Shown in pieces: positions 32,128 to 41,427 of a stretch of DNA of 47,075 bases. The stretch is from an uncultured Treponema sp. (GTDB lineage Bacteria; Spirochaetota; Spirochaetia; Treponematales; Treponemataceae). Positions within the stretch are counted from its first letter, which is position 1. Each line of letters starts with the position of its first letter. A program made the position numbers and the translations under genes. The notes beneath the pieces are model-generated. The model ran no database searches. It had not been told where the DNA came from and worked only from the letters and a program-made list of their open reading frames with translations. Where the stretch lies: positions 1 through 47,075 of the forward strand of contig CALBGU010000197.1 of NCBI GenBank assembly GCA_937893155.1, written 5' to 3'.

Positions 32128-33366
32128 ATGAGTTTTTCTCTTCTCTATATAGACCCTGGCACTGGGTCTATGCTTTTTTCTGTCTTTATCGGAATTGCGG
32201 CGGCGGCTTCATTTGGACTGCGCGCATTGTTTCTCAAGTGCAAATTTTTGTTCACAGGCGGCAAGGCGAAAACGGACGAAAAGCGTCTTCCGTTCGTGAT
32301 TTTTTCTGACCACAAACGCTATTGGAACGTTTTTAAGCCGATTGCAGACGAAGCGGAAAAGCGCGGATTAAAAACCGTGTATTTCACTGCAAGTCCCGAT
32401 GACCCCGCTCTGACGGCGGATTATAAAAACATAACAGCGGAATATTTGGGCGAAAAGAATAAGCCGTATGCCAGATTGAACCTGTTGAGTGCGGATATTT
32501 TGCTTTCTACAACGCCGGGGCTGGACGTGCTGCAATGGAAGCGGAGCAAGGGCGTGAAATGGTATGTTCACGTGCCGCACACGGTTGACGATTTGTCGGG
32601 CTACCGAATGTTCGGCTTGGATTATTATGACGCGGTTTTGACATCGGGGAAAAATCAAGTTGACCTGATTCGCACGATAGAAAGCCTGCGCCCGTCGATT
32701 GCGAAAAAAGAGCTCGTTACGGTCGGCTCTCCGCAGTTGGATACGATGATTGCAAAGCGAAAGGCGGCGACAAAAAACACACCGCGCGAAAATGAAAAGA
32801 AAATCGTTCTTGTTGCGCCAAGCTGGGGAAAAAGCGGGATTTTAAGCCGATACGGAGAAAAATTGCTTTGTGCGCTCGAAAAAACGCCGTATAAAATCAT
32901 CGTTCGTCCGCACCCGCAAACGATTGTGAGCGAACAGGATATTTTGAAGCCGCTGACACAGAAATTCACGTCGATTGAATGGAATTACGACAATGATAAT
33001 TTCGATGTGCTTTCTCGCTCTGACATTCTCATCACTGATTTTTCGGGAATCATCTTTGATTATTCGCTTGTTTTCGATAAGCCTCTGATTTATGCAGACA
33101 CATCTTTTGACACTCTTCCGTATGACGCGGATTGGCTTTCAGAGCCGATGTGGAGTCTTCGCGTTTTGCCAAAACTGGGCGTGGAGCTAAAAGAGTCGGA
33201 TTTTGAAAACATCGGCTCGGTGATTGAGCGCGCAATGGCAAGCACGGATTTGAAAGCGGGTCGAGATGAGGTGAGAGCGGAATGTTGGGAACATCAAGGC
33301 GAAGCGGCGGCTCGGATTGTGGATTACATAGAAAATAAGAAGGAGGAATTGGAATGCAAGCATTGA
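32128..33366 (+). CDS. CDP-glycerol glycerophosphotransferase (TagF/TagB)-like protein, copy 2
   Basis: 412 residues, paralogue of 16797-18044. Same N-terminal anchor (LLYIDPGTGSMLFSVFIGIAAAA), then FVIFSDHKRYWNVFKPIADEAE, STTPGLDVLQWKRSKGVKWYVHVPH, RMFGLDYYDAVLTSG, VLVAPSWGKSGILSRYGEKLL, IIVRPHPQTIVSEQD and ILITDFSGIIFDYSLVFDKP. TagF-type enzymes move glycerol-phosphate from CDP-glycerol to a growing polymer at the inner face of the membrane. The start has GGAG at 32117-32120. The downstream nucleotidyltransferase-aminotransferase gene overlaps its end by 13 bases, so the two are tightly coupled. A slippage-prone leader ORF precedes it. Confidence 0.85.
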   Translation: MSFSLLYIDPGTGSMLFSVFIGIAAAASFGLRALFLKCKFLFTGGKAKTDEKRLPFVIFSDHKRYWNVFKPIADEAEKRGLKTVYFTASPDDPALTADYKNITAEYLGEKNKPYARLNLLSADILLSTTPGLDVLQWKRSKGVKWYVHVPHTVDDLSGYRMFGLDYYDAVLTSGKNQVDLIRTIESLRPSIAKKELVTVGSPQLDTMIAKRKAATKNTPRENEKKIVLVAPSWGKSGILSRYGEKLLCALEKTPYKIIVRPHPQTIVSEQDILKPLTQKFTSIEWNYDNDNFDVLSRSDILITDFSGIIFDYSLVFDKPLIYADTSFDTLPYDADWLSEPMWSLRVLPKLGVELKESDFENIGSVIERAMASTDLKAGRDEVRAECWEHQGEAAARIVDYIENKKEELECKH

Positions 33367-35183
33367 TTTTAGCGGCAGGTATGGGAAAACGGCTGGGGCG
33401 GTACACAAGAAACGCAACAAAATGTATGGTCAGCGTAAACGGAAAAACGCTCATTGAACGTGCGATAGAGGCTCTTTCGGCGGCGAATATCAAAAAACTC
33501 GTCATTGTTATCGGCTATAAGGGCGATGTGTTGCGCGATTTTTTGAGCGAAAAATTCGACGGCGGAAAAAAGGTGGGAATGGATATCGAATACATCGAAA
33601 ATCCCGTTTTTGACACGACGAACAATATTTATTCGCTCTATCTTGCGCGTGAAAAACTCGCAGAAGACGACACGATTTTGCTTGAGAGCGATTTGATTTA
33701 CAAGAGCGACATTATCGCGCGGCTTTTGGAAAATGGGGAGCCGAATCTCGCTGTTGTGTCGCATTTTGAGCCGTGGATGGACGGAACGTGTACGCTGCTC
33801 GACGAAAACGGCTGTATTACGGCGTTATTGGATAAGGCGCATTTTGATTGGAAGAACACGGAGAATTATTATAAAACCGTGAACATTTACAAGTTTTCTC
33901 GTTCATTTTCGACGCAGTATTACATTCCGTTTCTTGAAGCGTATCAAAAGGCGTTCGGTAAAAATGAATATTATGAGCAGGTCTTGAAAGTGCTGTCGTT
34001 TTTGTCGTCGAAGTCGCTCAAAGCGTTGCAGGTTGCAGGCGATGATTGGTACGAGATTGATGATGCGAGCGATTTGCACATTGCCGAAAACAGATTTGCG
34101 AGCGGCAAAGATAAACTTGAAAAATTGCAGCACCGATACGGCGGTTACTGGAGATTTCCCCAGCTCAAAGATTTTTGCTATTTGGTCAATCCGTATTTTC
34201 CGCCGCAGAAAATGGTGGACGAGCTTTCAGCTTCTCTCAAGACGCTTCTTACGCAATATCCGTCGGGCGCGGAACAGCAGAGTATTCTTGCGGGAAAAAT
34301 TTTTGGCGTACTTAGTGAAAATATCGTTGTTGGAAACGGCGCGGCGGAGTTGATTGCGTCTTTAGGCGAAAAAATAGAGGGCAAGGTTGTTGTGCCGTAT
34401 CCAACGTTCAACGAATATCCTGCGCGCTTTTCTCATGCCGAAATTGTGCCGCTGATGAGCGACAAAAGCGATTTTTCTTACACGGCGGACGATATTCTTT
34501 CGGTGGTGAAATCATCGGGGGCGAAAACGGTTCTGCTTATCAATCCCGATAATCCGTCTGGCAATTTTATCGGCAAAGAGGCAATGCTCTTTCTTCTTGG
34601 AGAATTAAAGACGCTGGGTGTTCAGCTCGTGTTTGACGAATCGTTTATAGATTTTGCAGAAAAAGGCGTGCGCTATTCGCTGTTGCGTCAAGAGATTTTG
34701 GAGCAATTCGAGAATCTTGTTGTCGTGAAATCAATCAGCAAAAGTTACGGCGTGCCAGGACTGCGCTTAGGCGTGCTTGCGAGTGCGGACGCGTCGTATA
34801 TCAAAGAGATAAAGAAAGCGAATGCGATTTGGAATATCAATTCATTTGCGGAATATTATCTGCAAATTTATGAGAAATACAAAGGCTCGTATGAAAGCGC
34901 GTGCGACAAAATCGCGGACGAGCGGCAAAGATTTATTGCACAATTGCGGGCGATACACGGTATTTTTGTCTATGAAAGTCAGGCGAATTTTGTGCTGTGC
35001 CATCTTGAGTGTGCAAAAACGGCGGCAGAAGTTGCGATTGAGCTTATCGAGAAGTGGGGAATCTATATCAAAGATTTGACGGGAAAAAAGTGTTTTGAGC
35101 AGCCGCAATTTATCCGCCTTGCTGTGAGAAACCGCGAAGATAATTTTTCTTTGATAACAGCACTGAAAGATATTTTGCACTAG
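33354..35183 (+). CDS. nucleotidyltransferase / PLP aminotransferase fusion, copy 2
   Basis: 609 residues, paralogue of 18195-20162 but without the ~50-residue winged-helix leader. Residues 1-250 are the LicC-like nucleotidyltransferase: ALILAAGMGKRLGRYTRN, metal Asp113 in LESDLIY, NIYSLYLAREKL, ending DDASDLHIAENRF. Residues ~260-609 are a HisC/CobD-type PLP enzyme: VGNGAAELIASL, Asn400 in NPDNPSGN, Asp428 in VFDESFIDF, Schiff-base Lys463 in SISKSYGVPGLRLG. It has AAGGAGGA before ATG 33354 and overlaps the TagF-like gene. Together they could make and use a CDP-linked amino-alcohol phosphate (ethanolamine or serinol type); that product is inference. A bidirectional terminator follows at 35219-35258. 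Confidence 0.87.
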   Translation: MQALILAAGMGKRLGRYTRNATKCMVSVNGKTLIERAIEALSAANIKKLVIVIGYKGDVLRDFLSEKFDGGKKVGMDIEYIENPVFDTTNNIYSLYLAREKLAEDDTILLESDLIYKSDIIARLLENGEPNLAVVSHFEPWMDGTCTLLDENGCITALLDKAHFDWKNTENYYKTVNIYKFSRSFSTQYYIPFLEAYQKAFGKNEYYEQVLKVLSFLSSKSLKALQVAGDDWYEIDDASDLHIAENRFASGKDKLEKLQHRYGGYWRFPQLKDFCYLVNPYFPPQKMVDELSASLKTLLTQYPSGAEQQSILAGKIFGVLSENIVVGNGAAELIASLGEKIEGKVVVPYPTFNEYPARFSHAEIVPLMSDKSDFSYTADDILSVVKSSGAKTVLLINPDNPSGNFIGKEAMLFLLGELKTLGVQLVFDESFIDFAEKGVRYSLLRQEILEQFENLVVVKSISKSYGVPGLRLGVLASADASYIKEIKKANAIWNINSFAEYYLQIYEKYKGSYESACDKIADERQRFIAQLRAIHGIFVYESQANFVLCHLECAKTAAEVAIELIEKWGIYIKDLTGKKCFEQPQFIRLAVRNREDNFSLITALKDILH

Positions 35184-35218
35184 AGTTTTTTTGATGTACC
35201 AGAGTTTTGCTTTCAAAT

Positions 35219-35258
35219 AAAAAAGAGTACCGAATTTCTCCGATACTCTTTTTTTTTT
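35219..35258. terminator. bidirectional terminator between converging genes
   Basis: AAAAAAGAGTA pairs with TACTCTTTTTT (five GC/AT core pairs plus six A-T, one inner mismatch and a further CG pair). There is a T-run on the plus side and an A-run on the other, so it can serve the genes ending at 35183 (+) and 35285 (-). Confidence 0.75.
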
Positions 35259-35284
35259 GCAAAACTGGCTGTGTTTGTGCGAAA

Positions 35285-36469
35285 CTAGTCGCGGGCGAAC
35301 AAATCGCGGGTGAAAAGTTTTCCCGAAACGTCAAGCAGCTCATCGGCGTAGCGGTTCGCAATGATAACATCACATTCCCGCTTGAACGCCTCCAAATCTT
35401 TCGTAACCTTTGAGTTAAAAAACTCATCGCCCTTAAACGTCGGCTCATACACCACCACAGGAATTCCCTTCGCCTTTATGCGCTTCATAACGCCTTGAAT
35501 CGAGCTTTGGCGGAAATTATCGCTGTTCGCTTTCATCGTCAAGCGGTAAATCCCGACGACGCGCGGCTTTTTCGCAATAATCTGTTCGGCAATAAAGTCT
35601 TTTCGCGTGGAATTGCTCGCGACAATCGCCTGAATCAAGTTCTGCGGCACATCGCGATAATTCGCCAAAAGCTGCTTCGTGTCTTTCGGCAAACAGTAGC
35701 CTCCGTAGCCAAAACTCGGATTATTGTAAAAATCCCCAATGCGCGGGTCGAGGCAAATGCCTTGAATAATCGATTTCGTGTTTAAGCCGCGAGAAAGCGC
35801 GTACGTGTCGAGTTCATTGAAAAACGCCACGCGCAGAGCCAAATACGTATTCGCGAACAGCTTAATCGCCTCCGCCTCCGTGCAATTCGGGAACAAAATC
35901 TCGATATTCTCTTTGAGCGCGCCAATTTTGAGCAATGCGGCGAACTCTTTGGCTTTTTCCTTCAATTCTGGAGCGTCTTTCGGGTAACTGACGACGATGC
36001 GGCTCGGATACAAATTATCATAGAGCGCGTGTCCTTCGCGGAGGAATTCGGGCGAAAATAAAATATTTTTCACGCCTTTTTCCGCTCGGATTTTTTCGGT
36101 ATAGCCGACAGGAATCGTCGATTTAATGACAATCGTCGCAGAAGAGCCGATTTTTTTCACGAGGTCGATAACCGCCTCCACGCTCGACGTGTCGAAATAA
36201 TTTTTGTCGGGGTCGTAGTTTGTCGGCGTGGAAATAATGATATAATCCGCGCTTTTGTACGCCGTTTCTGCGTCGGTCGTTGCCCTCAGGTTCAATTCGT
36301 GCTTTAAAAGATATTCGCTGATTTCTTTATCGACAATCGGCGATTTTTTCGCATTTATCATATCGACTTTCTCTCTGACGATGTCCACAGCGACCACTTC
36401 GTTGTGCTGCGCGAGCAAAATCGCGTTAGAAAGCCCTACATAGCCTGTTCCTGCCACAGCAATCTTCAT
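35285..36469 (-). CDS. ugd: UDP-glucose 6-dehydrogenase
   Basis: NAD-dependent four-electron oxidation of UDP-glucose to UDP-glucuronate (or of a close UDP-sugar). 394 residues, standard length. N-terminal NAD motif VAGTGYVGLSNA (5-16), IISTPTNYD, KSTIPVGYTEK, FSPEFLREGHALYDNLYPSR, NTYLALRVAFFNELD, and the catalytic Cys259 in GYGGYCLPKDTKQLL; C-terminal VYEPTFKGDEFF. The short length and segment order match streptococcal-type capsule Ugd. It starts with a weak ribosome site (GAGG). It is the only nucleotide-sugar enzyme in the window, and would feed uronic acid into a surface polysaccharide. Confidence 0.93.
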   Translation of the reverse strand: MKIAVAGTGYVGLSNAILLAQHNEVVAVDIVREKVDMINAKKSPIVDKEISEYLLKHELNLRATTDAETAYKSADYIIISTPTNYDPDKNYFDTSSVEAVIDLVKKIGSSATIVIKSTIPVGYTEKIRAEKGVKNILFSPEFLREGHALYDNLYPSRIVVSYPKDAPELKEKAKEFAALLKIGALKENIEILFPNCTEAEAIKLFANTYLALRVAFFNELDTYALSRGLNTKSIIQGICLDPRIGDFYNNPSFGYGGYCLPKDTKQLLANYRDVPQNLIQAIVASNSTRKDFIAEQIIAKKPRVVGIYRLTMKANSDNFRQSSIQGVMKRIKAKGIPVVVYEPTFKGDEFFNSKVTKDLEAFKRECDVIIANRYADELLDVSGKLFTRDLFARD

Positions 36470-37048
36470 ATTTATGCCTCACAAAATAAAAAAACTCTCA
36501 GAATATCTCTATTATCGGCTCATTCAGAGCGTATGCCCGCAGAAAATGCAGCGGTGATAGCGAAGAAAATGTTTCCGTGTCATTATCGGGTCAAGTTCGA
36601 CAACGACAAAACTCCTCACCCTCAAGGTCTTGCAAAATGCCTCTCGCGCACCGTATTTTTCAAAAACACGCTGTTTTTGGCAAAAAAAGTTCCGTATCGA
36701 CCAAAAACAGCGTGCATTGTGCAATAAATTCACAGTATTTATAAAAACATTTTTGCGTCTGTGAAACATTTAACAGTAGCGGGCAAAAACAGACTGTTTT
36801 TCATCAATCGAGAACTTTTTCGGGTAAAAACAGCGTTGCGATTACTCAAAAAAGTTCTTGCGCGACCAAAAGCAAATGTGCGCATTATGAAAATAAAACT
36901 GTCGTGCTGAACTTGTTTTAGTATCTCATTCAAAATCGCTTGTGAAATTGAGATTCTGAAAGAATTACGGCAATGATGCACGATTTTTGCGCGGAAATTT
37001 TACAAAATGCGCAAATAAATTTATAATGGAATTGAGTGGGAGGAAAAA
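36470..37048. other. hairpin-rich intergenic region between ugd and GH43
   Basis: No gene is supported in 579 bases. It contains a 14-bp inverted repeat CACGCTGTTTTTGG (36667-36680) with its complement at 36701-36714; AAAAACAG-A-CTGTTTTT near 36786-36802; AAAAACAGCG near 36825; an inverted AGAACTTTTT/AAAAAGTTCT pair around 36810-36865; and an ATCTCA/TGAGAT pair near 36924-36956. The AAAAACAG element occurs at least four times. A partial copy of the CATTATCGGGTCAAG hairpin repeat sits at about 36581-36595. The GH43 promoter is at its right end. Confidence 0.6.
36999..37027 (+). promoter_or_regulatory. near-consensus promoter of the GH43 gene
   Basis: TTTACA (36999-37004), 17 bases and TATAAT (37022-37027), with GGGAGGA as ribosome site before ATG 37049. 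Confidence 0.75.
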
Positions 37049-38668
37049 ATGGAACACACATACAAAAATCCAGTGATTTTTGCCGATTATTCAGACCCCG
37101 ACGTAATTCGCGTGGGCGATACCTATTTTATGACCGCGTCGAGTTTCCATTTTACGCCCGGACTGCCGCTTTTGGTGTCGCACGATTTGGTGCATTGGAA
37201 TCTGGCGGGGTATGCTGCAAAGGAAATCCCGTTTAAGAAATACGCCGCGCCGCGCCATTCTAAAGGCATTTGGGCACCTTCGCTCCGCTTTCACGACGGC
37301 AGATTTATCATTACGGTGGCGTTTCCCGACGAGGGCGTTTTTGTGTGCGAAAGTGCGGATTTTTTTGGCGAATGGACACCGCTTCGGTGCGTTAAAAAAG
37401 CGCGCGGTTTTATTGACCCGTGCCCTCTGTGGCTGGAGAACGGCAAAGCGTACATTGTGCACGCGTATGCAAAAAGCCGCATTGGGTTCAAAAGCCGTCT
37501 CGGGATTTTTGAGGTCAATCCGCGCACGCTTGAGTGCATTGGCGACGACCGATTTATTTTTATCGGCGATGAAACGCAGCCCACGATTGAAGGTCCGAAA
37601 ATCTATAAACGCGGCGCATTTTTTTACATTCTTGCCCCCGCGGGCGGCGTAAAAGACGGCTGGCAAACGGTTTTGCGTTCGTTTTCGCTTTTTGGTCCGT
37701 ACACCGAGCACATCGCGCTCTCTCAGGGGTCGAGCCACATTAACGGTCCGCACCAAGGCGCATTGGTGGAGTCGGCGAACGGGGATTGGCATTTTGTGCA
37801 TTTTCAAGACCGCGGCGTGTATGGGCGTGTGATTTTGACGGAACGGGCAAAATGGACAGAAAACGGTCTGCTTTTGCTCGGCACGGGTGTTGATACGGGC
37901 GCAGAAACGGGCGAGCCAGAGGACGAAGCGAGGGCAACGGAAGTGCTTTCGACGGCGGAACTGCGGGGCATAAGTGCGGTGGCGGCAAGCGATGATTTTG
38001 CGCACGGCGGGCTGGGATTGCAGTGGCAGTGGCAGGCAAATGCGGTGGACGCGGATTTTGTGCGGAGGTCAGAAAACGGGATTGAGCTCAAGGCACGACA
38101 CGGCGGAAAAGTGCTCTGGGACATTCCGAATGTGGTGAGCGAAAAAATCGTGTACGAAAATTTCACGGCGGAAATCGAGATGGATTTTTCGCATTTGCAG
38201 TCGGGAGAGCGTGCGGGGGCGCTGTTTCTGGGCGGTCAGTATGCGACGGCTGAAGTGCGAAACGCGGGCGTTGGCGGCTTTCAGTTGTGCTTTTCGCAAT
38301 CCGCGACGGATTCTTTTGATAGCGAGCGCCGCACCGAAAAGACCGTTGCTGTTTTGCCGCTTTCCAGCGATGTTACCTCTATTGTGTTTCGCCTGCGCTT
38401 TACGTCGTTGCCGCCGAACAAAGAGCACGTTACGCTTCGTACTGCCGATTCAAAATGCCCGTCAGACGCGGTGTGTTCGTTGAGCGCAACTGTTGGCGGC
38501 ACCGAGTTCAAAAGCGAATTGCCCCCGTTTTTTTGTAGCGGCGAGCAATGGACGGGCGGCAGAATCGGCTTTTTTGCGCAGGGCGAAAACGGTTCGGTCA
38601 TCGTTCGCCGCGTAAGTGTCACGCCGTTTGTTGCGGACTGGCAAAAAGAAACGCTTTCTAATGACTGA
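37049..38668 (+). CDS. glycoside hydrolase family 43 (beta-xylosidase/arabinofuranosidase type)
   Basis: 539 residues. The five-bladed propeller occupies 1-~300 with the inverting catalytic set: base Asp16 in YSDPDVIR, pKa-setting Asp123 in GFIDPCPLW, acid Glu181 in IEGPKIYK; WAPSLRF and SHINGPHQGALV are also typical. A C-terminal beta-sandwich (~310-530) with DFAHGGLGLQWQWQAN is like the accessory domain of bacterial xylosidases. There is no signal peptide, so it should cut imported xylo- or arabino-oligosaccharides in the cytoplasm. It has its own strong promoter and is not in an obvious sugar operon here, since the downstream gene is cut by a join. Confidence 0.9.
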   Translation: MEHTYKNPVIFADYSDPDVIRVGDTYFMTASSFHFTPGLPLLVSHDLVHWNLAGYAAKEIPFKKYAAPRHSKGIWAPSLRFHDGRFIITVAFPDEGVFVCESADFFGEWTPLRCVKKARGFIDPCPLWLENGKAYIVHAYAKSRIGFKSRLGIFEVNPRTLECIGDDRFIFIGDETQPTIEGPKIYKRGAFFYILAPAGGVKDGWQTVLRSFSLFGPYTEHIALSQGSSHINGPHQGALVESANGDWHFVHFQDRGVYGRVILTERAKWTENGLLLLGTGVDTGAETGEPEDEARATEVLSTAELRGISAVAASDDFAHGGLGLQWQWQANAVDADFVRRSENGIELKARHGGKVLWDIPNVVSEKIVYENFTAEIEMDFSHLQSGERAGALFLGGQYATAEVRNAGVGGFQLCFSQSATDSFDSERRTEKTVAVLPLSSDVTSIVFRLRFTSLPPNKEHVTLRTADSKCPSDAVCSLSATVGGTEFKSELPPFFCSGEQWTGGRIGFFAQGENGSVIVRRVSVTPFVADWQKETLSND

Positions 38669-38721
38669 TATATTTTCCGAGGCGACTTCCTTAAAACGCG
38701 CGCGGGCGGTATAATGGGGCT

Positions 38722-39186
38722 ATGAAAATCGTGTTTTATTCCGCCAGCGCGCTGATTTTTGACGGCAGTTTGACCACAAAAAGTCTGCCGAGTTGCGCTG
38801 ACGGCTGGAAATCGCTGATGAAAAAATACGCCGAGCACACGTTTGCGGTTGTTGCGCAAAAGCCCGGCGATTTTTTGCTGGACGCAGAGGCGCTGGAAAT
38901 CCAAAAAATCCCCGTGCAGACGCTGTTTGTGGACTCGGGCAAAAGCGCGGAGGACATCGCCGCCGCTGTGCTGTCGCTCAAGCCCGATGTCGCAGTTGCC
39001 GCGAGTGCGTGGGCGCACCCGTTCGATTGGCTTCCGCTGTTGGACGCAGAGATTGCCCGCATTTTGCAAAAAAATGGCGTTCGGACTGTCTGCAACAGCG
39101 CAGAAACCGCGTTTTCGTGCTTTGACAAATGGCAGACGAATGTGCGTCTGAGGGCGCTCGGCGTTGACGTTGCTCGCGCTGTTTTT
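38722..39186 (+). CDS. N-terminal fragment of a D-Ala-D-Ala-ligase-like (ATP-grasp) protein
   Basis: About 155 residues remain. The opening (MKIVFYSASALIFDGS, HTFAVVAQKPGDFLL) and a pre-ATP-grasp Rossmann part lead to CNSAETAFSCFDKWQTNVRL, a pattern typical of the start of an ATP-grasp domain. The frame runs on to 39246, but from about 39187 it is antisense to RTX-like repeats. No ribosome site is evident, and the start is 53 bases after the GH43 stop. The partner amino acid or role cannot be named without the missing catalytic part. Confidence 0.6.
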
Positions 39187-39966
39187 AATTGTGTCAGCGC
39201 CAGCCTCGCCGTAGATTGTGACGCTGCTTGCAGAGTTGACGATTGAGTCGTTGCCAGCCAGCGCGCTTAGCACGGTATTGGCAGTGGTGTTGGAATAGTT
39301 GTCGTTGCCGGTCGTGAAGGGCGAAGGCTGTACCGAAGGCAGGAGCTTGAAAGATTTGCCGCTTGCGCCGACGAGCGTCATTGCGCCGCTGCCCACGCTA
39401 ACAATAACATTGCTGCCGACGGTTGAGCGGGTGTAGCTGGCGCCGCCGCCTATGCTGATTGTATCGTAATTGCTGACGCCGAGAATGCTGTCGTAGCCGT
39501 CGCCGCTGTTGTACACGTAGACATTGCCGAGAGTGGTATAGGTATTTAGGTAAACGGTGTCGTTGCCAGTGCCGCCGTGAATTGTGTCTCTGCCGTAACT
39601 GGCACCACTGATGAGACTGATTATGTCTGCACCGGAGCCGCCATTTATCAAGCCGTAATAGTAGACGCCGTGAATCGTATCATCGCCAGCCCCACCGTCA
39701 ATCGTCGAATAACCGTCGCTAAAAATGTAATCGTTGCCGTCGCCGCTGTCTATTTTCGTATGCCAACGCCCGTTGTTAATAATGTCGTTTCCGGCGCCCG
39801 CGTAGATTGTCGTGTATTCGCCCCCAGCGCCATAGTTCCAGATAGAATCGTTGCCCGCGCCAGTGTCTATTGTAACGTAACTGCCGCCATTGTAAATCGA
39901 ATCAGCGTAAGCCGTGCCGGTTATGACGGTGTTGCTGGCGGAATTGGAAAGCGTGACGGGACCGTC
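39166..39966 (-). pseudogene. RTX-like repeat module, downstream of an in-frame TAA
   Basis: Repeat-rich sequence in the same frame as the protein at 39967-41265, continuing past its TAA without interruption. Starting DGPVTLSNSASNTVITG, it carries GxGNDxI/GGxGADxI type calcium-binding units (INGGSGADIISL, IHGGTGNDTVYLN, YNSGDGYDSILG). It ends at the join with the ATP-grasp fragment at 39166-39186, after which the frame is antisense to GH43. Read-through of the TAA would add at least 267 residues to the upstream protein. It is either a C-terminal part lost by a nonsense change or a sequence error. Confidence 0.65.
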
Positions 39967-41265
39967 TTATTCCTCTTCTTCGTCGTCGTAAAAACCTTCA
40001 ATTTCCGGCAGGAGACTGGCGTTCATATTTTTGAGCGTGATGGCGCCGCTGTCGACCTTGATAACGAAGTCGCTGCCGCTCCACATGGTAGAGTAGCTGC
40101 CCTCGCCGTCGTCAATAAAAATGGTGTCATATTTTTTCGCGTAGAAAATGACATCGTTGCCGTCGCCGGTGTAGTATTCGTAATAGTTCCAGCCGTCGTA
40201 GTTGTCCATGTAAACGGTGTCGTTGCCAGCGCCAGGGTTAATCGTCGCGTTGTCCACGTCGCCTTCGCTGATGTCGATAACGTCGTTGCCGTCGCCGCCG
40301 CTGAGCGAAGAATACCAGAAACGCCCGACAATCGTATCGTTGCCAGCCAGCGCGTCAATCGTAACGCTTTCGTGGTAGCCTAGGTAGGAAAAATCGTCCG
40401 CGTAGGAAGTGCCGTCGATATACTGATTGTCAATGTCAGTAATCACCGTTTCAATTAATTCGCCCTGGTAAAGCAGATTAATCGACACGCCGCCGCTTTC
40501 TTCTTCGTCGCCGTAGTTGTACGCGTAATCCGGCAGGAAAATCGAGCCGTAGTCCATGAAAATTTCTACGCTGCCGTCGTCGTTGAAATAATAACTGGCG
40601 ACAGTTTCCATTTCGCCCAAATCGAGCGTATCGTCGGGCGTGAAGCCGCTGATAGTCATGTAGCCGCCGCCGTACTGGTAGACGTTGCCGAAACCTTGCG
40701 ACTCTATGTAAAGGGAAGTTTCGCCGCCTTCGTAGCCGCCGGTTACAGTGACTTCGGAGACTCCTTCGCCGATAAACACGGTATCGTCGTTGCCGTCGCC
40801 GGTATTGAGCAAAATTTCGCTGGTGTTTACTGAAACCGAGACTTCGCTAAAGCCCAGATAAAAAGCGTTTTCTTCGATAGAAACTTCGTTTTCCGTCTGT
40901 TCGAGGTAAATGTACATGGAGTTGAAGAACGTGATAGATCCGCCGCTGTCCATGTAAAATCTGAAAAAGTATTCATCGCCAATTTCGATACCGGTAATAT
41001 TGTCTTCGTCGATTATCAGCGTGCCACTGAAATTGTTTATCGTGTCGTCGCCGTCGGCATAACGGTAGACGTAGAAACCGTCCATGTAGCCGAAGTCAAT
41101 CTCGTCGTCTCCGCCGCCGCCTTCAATCGTCACGCCAGAGCCATTGTTGTAAATGTAGTCGTCGCCCGCGCTCCCCACGATATAAATTTCGTCGTAGGAA
41201 TTTTCAAATTCGCCTTCGACGTTAATTGTTGCGAAACGCTGTAGCTCGAAGTTGAACTTTTTCAT
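39967..41265 (-). CDS. RTX-like calcium-binding repeat protein with MKKFNFELQRF start
   Basis: 432 residues, strongly acidic, rich in Gly/Asp/Tyr. The N terminus MKKFNFELQRFATI has no classical signal peptide; it recurs at the start of RTX-type proteins of Negativicutes (from memory). Units of the GGxGxD kind, with degenerate forms, are spread through it (IEGGGGDDEIDFGY, LSGGDGNDVIDISEG, INPGAGNDTVYMDNYD). RTX repeats fold as a beta-roll with calcium and are usually on exported proteins. It has a strong promoter (41321-41348) and ribosome site (AAGGAGG). It ends at TAA 39967 after a poly-acidic stretch, but the repeat frame continues past it. Confidence 0.75.
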   Translation of the reverse strand: MKKFNFELQRFATINVEGEFENSYDEIYIVGSAGDDYIYNNGSGVTIEGGGGDDEIDFGYMDGFYVYRYADGDDTINNFSGTLIIDEDNITGIEIGDEYFFRFYMDSGGSITFFNSMYIYLEQTENEVSIEENAFYLGFSEVSVSVNTSEILLNTGDGNDDTVFIGEGVSEVTVTGGYEGGETSLYIESQGFGNVYQYGGGYMTISGFTPDDTLDLGEMETVASYYFNDDGSVEIFMDYGSIFLPDYAYNYGDEEESGGVSINLLYQGELIETVITDIDNQYIDGTSYADDFSYLGYHESVTIDALAGNDTIVGRFWYSSLSGGDGNDVIDISEGDVDNATINPGAGNDTVYMDNYDGWNYYEYYTGDGNDVIFYAKKYDTIFIDDGEGSYSTMWSGSDFVIKVDSGAITLKNMNASLLPEIEGFYDDEEEE

Positions 41266-41320
41266 AAAGCAACTCCTCCTTGAAAATCAAAAAATCCCTT
41301 CTCGTTCCCATATTTTAAAA

Positions 41321-41348
41321 ATTATACCACAATTCTCCTTAAGTGCAA
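41321..41348 (-). promoter_or_regulatory. near-consensus promoter of the RTX-like gene
   Basis: On the minus strand TTGCAC (41348-41343), a 16-base spacer and TATAAT (41326-41321), about 55 bases before the start at 41265. Confidence 0.75.
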
Positions 41349-41374
41349 AGTTTCTAATCAAATCTTAATACACG

Positions 41375-41405
41375 AAAAAAGCGCCCCCGAAATTTTCGAG
41401 AGCGC
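41375..41405 (-). terminator. rho-independent terminator of the large RTX-like gene
   Basis: On the minus strand GCGCTCTCGAAA pairs with TTTCGGGGGCGC (with G-T pairs) and is followed by six T. It lies 23 bases after the stop at 41428. Confidence 0.85.
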
Positions 41406-41427
41406 CCGCAAATATTTTCGCGCTGAT

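Noticed and set aside
38281..39165. Continuation of the RTX-like frame into GH43 and the ATP-grasp gene on the minus strand
   Set aside because: From 39166 leftward the residues are antisense to two genes with clear families; the open frame is accidental.
39577..40383. 268-residue plus-strand ORF rich in Val/Ala/Asn
   Set aside because: Mirror of the RTX repeats on the other strand; periodic composition only.
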